A stretch of 64,000 nt of DNA from an uncultured Clostridium sp. (GTDB lineage: Bacteria > Bacillota > Clostridia > TANB77 > CAG-508): NCBI GenBank assembly GCA_947244325.1, contig CAMXJY010000010.1, positions 22,915-86,914 of the forward strand, in the 5' to 3' direction. Shown here one piece after another: positions 61,994 through 64,000 of this stretch. The position numbers were made by a program, and so were the translations under genes. The notes below the pieces were generated by a model, which saw only the letters and a list, made by a program, of their open reading frames with translations, made no database searches and was not told where the DNA came from. Within the stretch, counting starts at the first letter, position 1. Every line of letters begins with the position of its first letter.

Positions 61994-63559
61994 TTGAAAA
62001 TAACAGATTTTTTGAAAGGCATATTATCACTTGTAATTTCACAAATTCTTATAAAGATTTTTGGAGTTGTATATAGTTTATACATGACAAATAAAAGTGG
62101 GTTTGGAGATGAAGGAAATGCTATATATATGAGCGGATATCAGATATATGCGCTACTTCTTACAATATCATCTATTGGAGTTCCAAATGCAATATCTAAA
62201 ATTATTTCAGAAAAAATATCAATAAAAGATTATACAAATTCTGATAGAATTTTTAAAATATCTGTGTTCTTATTTTCTATTATAGGATTTCTAGGTTGTA
62301 TATTGTTATTTATGTTTTCCGAATTTATAGCTGAAGAAGTTCTACAAATACCAGAAACGAAGCTAAGTCTGATGGTTTTATCTCCAGCAATTTTTTTTGT
62401 ATCAGTTTCATCTGTTATTAGGGGATATTGCAATGGAGAAAATAAAATATACATAACAGCAAAATCACAGTTTTTTGAGCAAGTTTTAAAATCAATTTTT
62501 ACAATTACTTTTGTAGAAATAGTTTCAAAATCTTCAAAGTCAAGTAAAGAAGTAATGGCAGCAGTTGCAAATTTTGCAACAACAATGGCTACATTTTGTA
62601 GTTTAATATTTATATTTAAAGAGTACATAAAGATAAAGAAACGAAATATTTATTTGGATAGAGTTAATTTTCCAAGAGAAAGAATTTTTAATATAGTAAA
62701 AAAAGTTTTAGTAATATCAATTCCAATAACAACAAGTGCAATTTTATCATCTTTAGGAAAAAATGTAGATTCAGTTACAGTGGTAAGAATATTAAAAGAA
62801 ATTTTAGGTGAGGAAATTGCTATAGCAAAATATGGTATATTAAGTTCAAAAGTGGATATATTAATAGCGTTACCACTTTCATTTAATATTGCTATTTCTA
62901 CAGCATTAATACCAGAAATATCTAGAAAAAGAGCAGTTAATGATTTAGATGGGATAATAAAAAAGATAGAAACTTCTATATTAATTACTATTATAATAGG
63001 GATACCATGTAGTTTTGGAATGTATTTTTATTCTGGTAGAATATTTGACTTATTGTATCCAAGAGCAAATGAAGGAGCAAAACTTTTAAGTTTAGCATCA
63101 TTTAGTATAATATTTTCATTATTAGTACAGACTTTAAATGGAGTTCTGCAAGGATTAGGAAAAAATAATGTACCAGTTTATGCATCAATAATTGGTTTGA
63201 TTTTTAAAATCTTATCTAATATTATATTAATACCAATTAATGGAATCTATGAAAAAGGAGCTATAATAGGAAATATTTTATCTAATATGATTTCTTTTAT
63301 AATTGTAGTTATAGTTTTAAAGAAAAATATAAAAATAAGATTAAATATTTTAAAAAATAGTATAAAACCAATTATAGCAAGTATAATTATGATATTTGTT
63401 TCAGAAAATATATATAAATTTTTATATATTAAAAATTTTAATATTACTTTTTGTACAATAATTTCTATCTTTAGTGCAGTAATAATATATGTTTTTTGCT
63501 GTTTTAGTATGAAAATTATAAATAAAAACGATTTTTTTGAAAAACCAGCAAAGTGCTGA
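61994..63559 (+). CDS. SpoVB/MurJ-like lipid flippase
   Basis: A 521-residue protein from TTG 61994, chosen because GGAGGA ends four to five bases upstream; an ATG at 61982 lies across that site. About 14 transmembrane helices. ILSLVISQILIKIFGVVYSLYMTNKSGFGDEGNAIYMSGYQIYALLLTISSIGVPNAISKIISEKI and SSVIRGYCNGENKIYITAKSQFFEQVLK are typical of the SpoVB/YtgP/Amj branch of the MOP superfamily that flips lipid II or related lipids. Context with HU gives no further hint. Confidence 0.85.
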   Translation: MKITDFLKGILSLVISQILIKIFGVVYSLYMTNKSGFGDEGNAIYMSGYQIYALLLTISSIGVPNAISKIISEKISIKDYTNSDRIFKISVFLFSIIGFLGCILLFMFSEFIAEEVLQIPETKLSLMVLSPAIFFVSVSSVIRGYCNGENKIYITAKSQFFEQVLKSIFTITFVEIVSKSSKSSKEVMAAVANFATTMATFCSLIFIFKEYIKIKKRNIYLDRVNFPRERIFNIVKKVLVISIPITTSAILSSLGKNVDSVTVVRILKEILGEEIAIAKYGILSSKVDILIALPLSFNIAISTALIPEISRKRAVNDLDGIIKKIETSILITIIIGIPCSFGMYFYSGRIFDLLYPRANEGAKLLSLASFSIIFSLLVQTLNGVLQGLGKNNVPVYASIIGLIFKILSNIILIPINGIYEKGAIIGNILSNMISFIIVVIVLKKNIKIRLNILKNSIKPIIASIIMIFVSENIYKFLYIKNFNITFCTIISIFSAVIIYVFCCFSMKIINKNDFFEKPAKC

Positions 63560-63605
63560 AAATACTGGAAAGACATGAAATGAAAACGGTGAAAAACTTG
63601 AAAAA
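63557..63605. promoter_or_regulatory. Phased TGAAA-type tract upstream of HU
   Basis: TGAAA or TGGAAA start at 63557, 63566, 63576, 63581, 63590 and 63599 (gaps 9, 10, 5, 9, 9). A pure A-rich region follows to 63640. It resembles the tract at 5113-5205 and may be a curved-DNA element before a strong promoter; no promoter boxes could be fixed. Confidence 0.35.
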
Positions 63606-63734
63606 TAAATAAAAAAAATAAAAAAATATAAAAAAAAGAAGGATTTTAGCACATTTTGGCGAATAAAAATATTGTAGAACAAATTAATAGATATTCTACA
63701 TAACAACTAAAATCTATTAGGAGGTAAATTTAAA

Positions 63735-64000
63735 ATGAACAAAGCTGAATTAATCGCAGCAATAGCTGCAAAAACAGGAGAAACAAAAAAATCTGCAGAA
63801 GAATCTGTAAACGCATTCGTTAGCGTAGTAACAGATGCTTTAACAAAAGGTGACAAAGTTCAATTAGTTGGATTTGGATCTTTTGAAGTAAGAAAAAGAG
63901 CAGCTAGAAAAGGAAGAAACCCACAAACTAAAGAAGAAATCAAAATACCTGCATCAAAAGCTCCAGTATTCAAAGCTGGTAAAGCATTAAAAGATTTAGT
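63735..64000 (+). CDS. hup: HU family DNA-binding protein (5' part)
   Basis: An 88-codon part that runs off the right edge. [88 protein letters not shown] is HU throughout (the GFGSF and RxGRNPQT motifs are plain). HU packages and bends the nucleoid. AGGAGGTAAATTTAAA precedes the ATG. A phased TGAAA tract lies upstream (63557-63605). Confidence 0.96.
   Translation, partial: MNKAELIAAIAAKTGETKKSAEESVNAFVSVVTDALTKGDKVQLVGFGSFEVRKRAARKGRNPQTKEEIKIPASKAPVFKAGKALKDL

Noticed and set aside
1..64000. tRNA, rRNA or tmRNA genes
   Set aside because: No cloverleaf-like G+C-richer blocks, T-loop GGTTCGAATCC-type strings or rRNA motifs were found on reading.

Overview
The window is very A+T-rich DNA from a spore-forming, low-GC Firmicute of the class Clostridia. 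The evidence is spoIIID at the left edge, a SipL-type (SPOCS + LysM) spore morphogenesis gene rather than a Bacillus spoVID, yunB, two SpoVB-like flippases, a Veg protein, frequent TTG/GTG starts behind strong GGAGG sites, and a murL/murD pair. No ribosomal RNA, tRNA or CRISPR array was seen. The species cannot be named from the sequence.

Layout. 1-5084: sporulation and envelope genes (spoIIID end, zinc-ribbon protein, veg, sipL, yunB, SpoVB-like flippase). 5394-21028: a surface-polysaccharide locus, mostly one direction, behind a good sigma-A promoter. It holds a tandem double phosphoglycosyl transferase, GT4 and GT2 glycosyltransferases, a Stealth phosphotransferase, a GlfT-like transferase, an EpsG/Wzy-like polymerase, UDP-galactopyranose mutase, a Wzx flippase, LicD, an aminotransferase, a cytidylyltransferase-oxidoreductase fusion and an acyltransferase. 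A HigB/HigA-ImmA toxin-antitoxin pair and a GNAT gene with their own promoters sit inside it. The content predicts a galactofuranose-containing, phospho-decorated glycan.

21184-28048: three secreted proteins. Two share long arrays of one approximately 67-70 residue W/Y/G-rich module, attached to a transglutaminase-like domain or a GH25 muramidase. The third has the transglutaminase domain but only a decayed module remnant. 28114-34850 is accessory: DUF4160/DUF2442 genes plus a DUF2442 remnant, a coiled-coil protein, a frameshifted Fic gene with its antitoxin-like partner, a GH30 hydrolase, mntP, and a G+C-richer island with a NadR-like nucleotidyltransferase.

34856-53940 is mainly housekeeping: rplM-rpsI, dtd-ruvA-rarA, a split TauE/SafE transporter, murL-murD, a two-OB-fold SSB, a Na/Pi cotransporter, a GT-C-like membrane protein, lspA-tagA and two pseudouridine synthases, an S1 protein, a Replic_Relax-like protein and def. 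54124-59158: a divergent TetR/MMPL/heptad-repeat efflux module with three near-identical palindromic operators. 59352-64000: an orphan VirD4/TraG-like ATPase, a second SpoVB/MurJ-like flippase and the start of the HU gene.

Two families of palindromic intergenic repeats (called R1 and R2 here) recur along the window. A tandem 82-bp repeat precedes lspA, and helically phased TGAAA tracts lie upstream of the polysaccharide and HU genes. The most notable items are the tandem double phosphoglycosyl transferase, the murL-murD pair, the modular cell-surface repeat family with an exact 411-bp internal duplication, the frameshifted Fic system and the fully readable TetR operator region.
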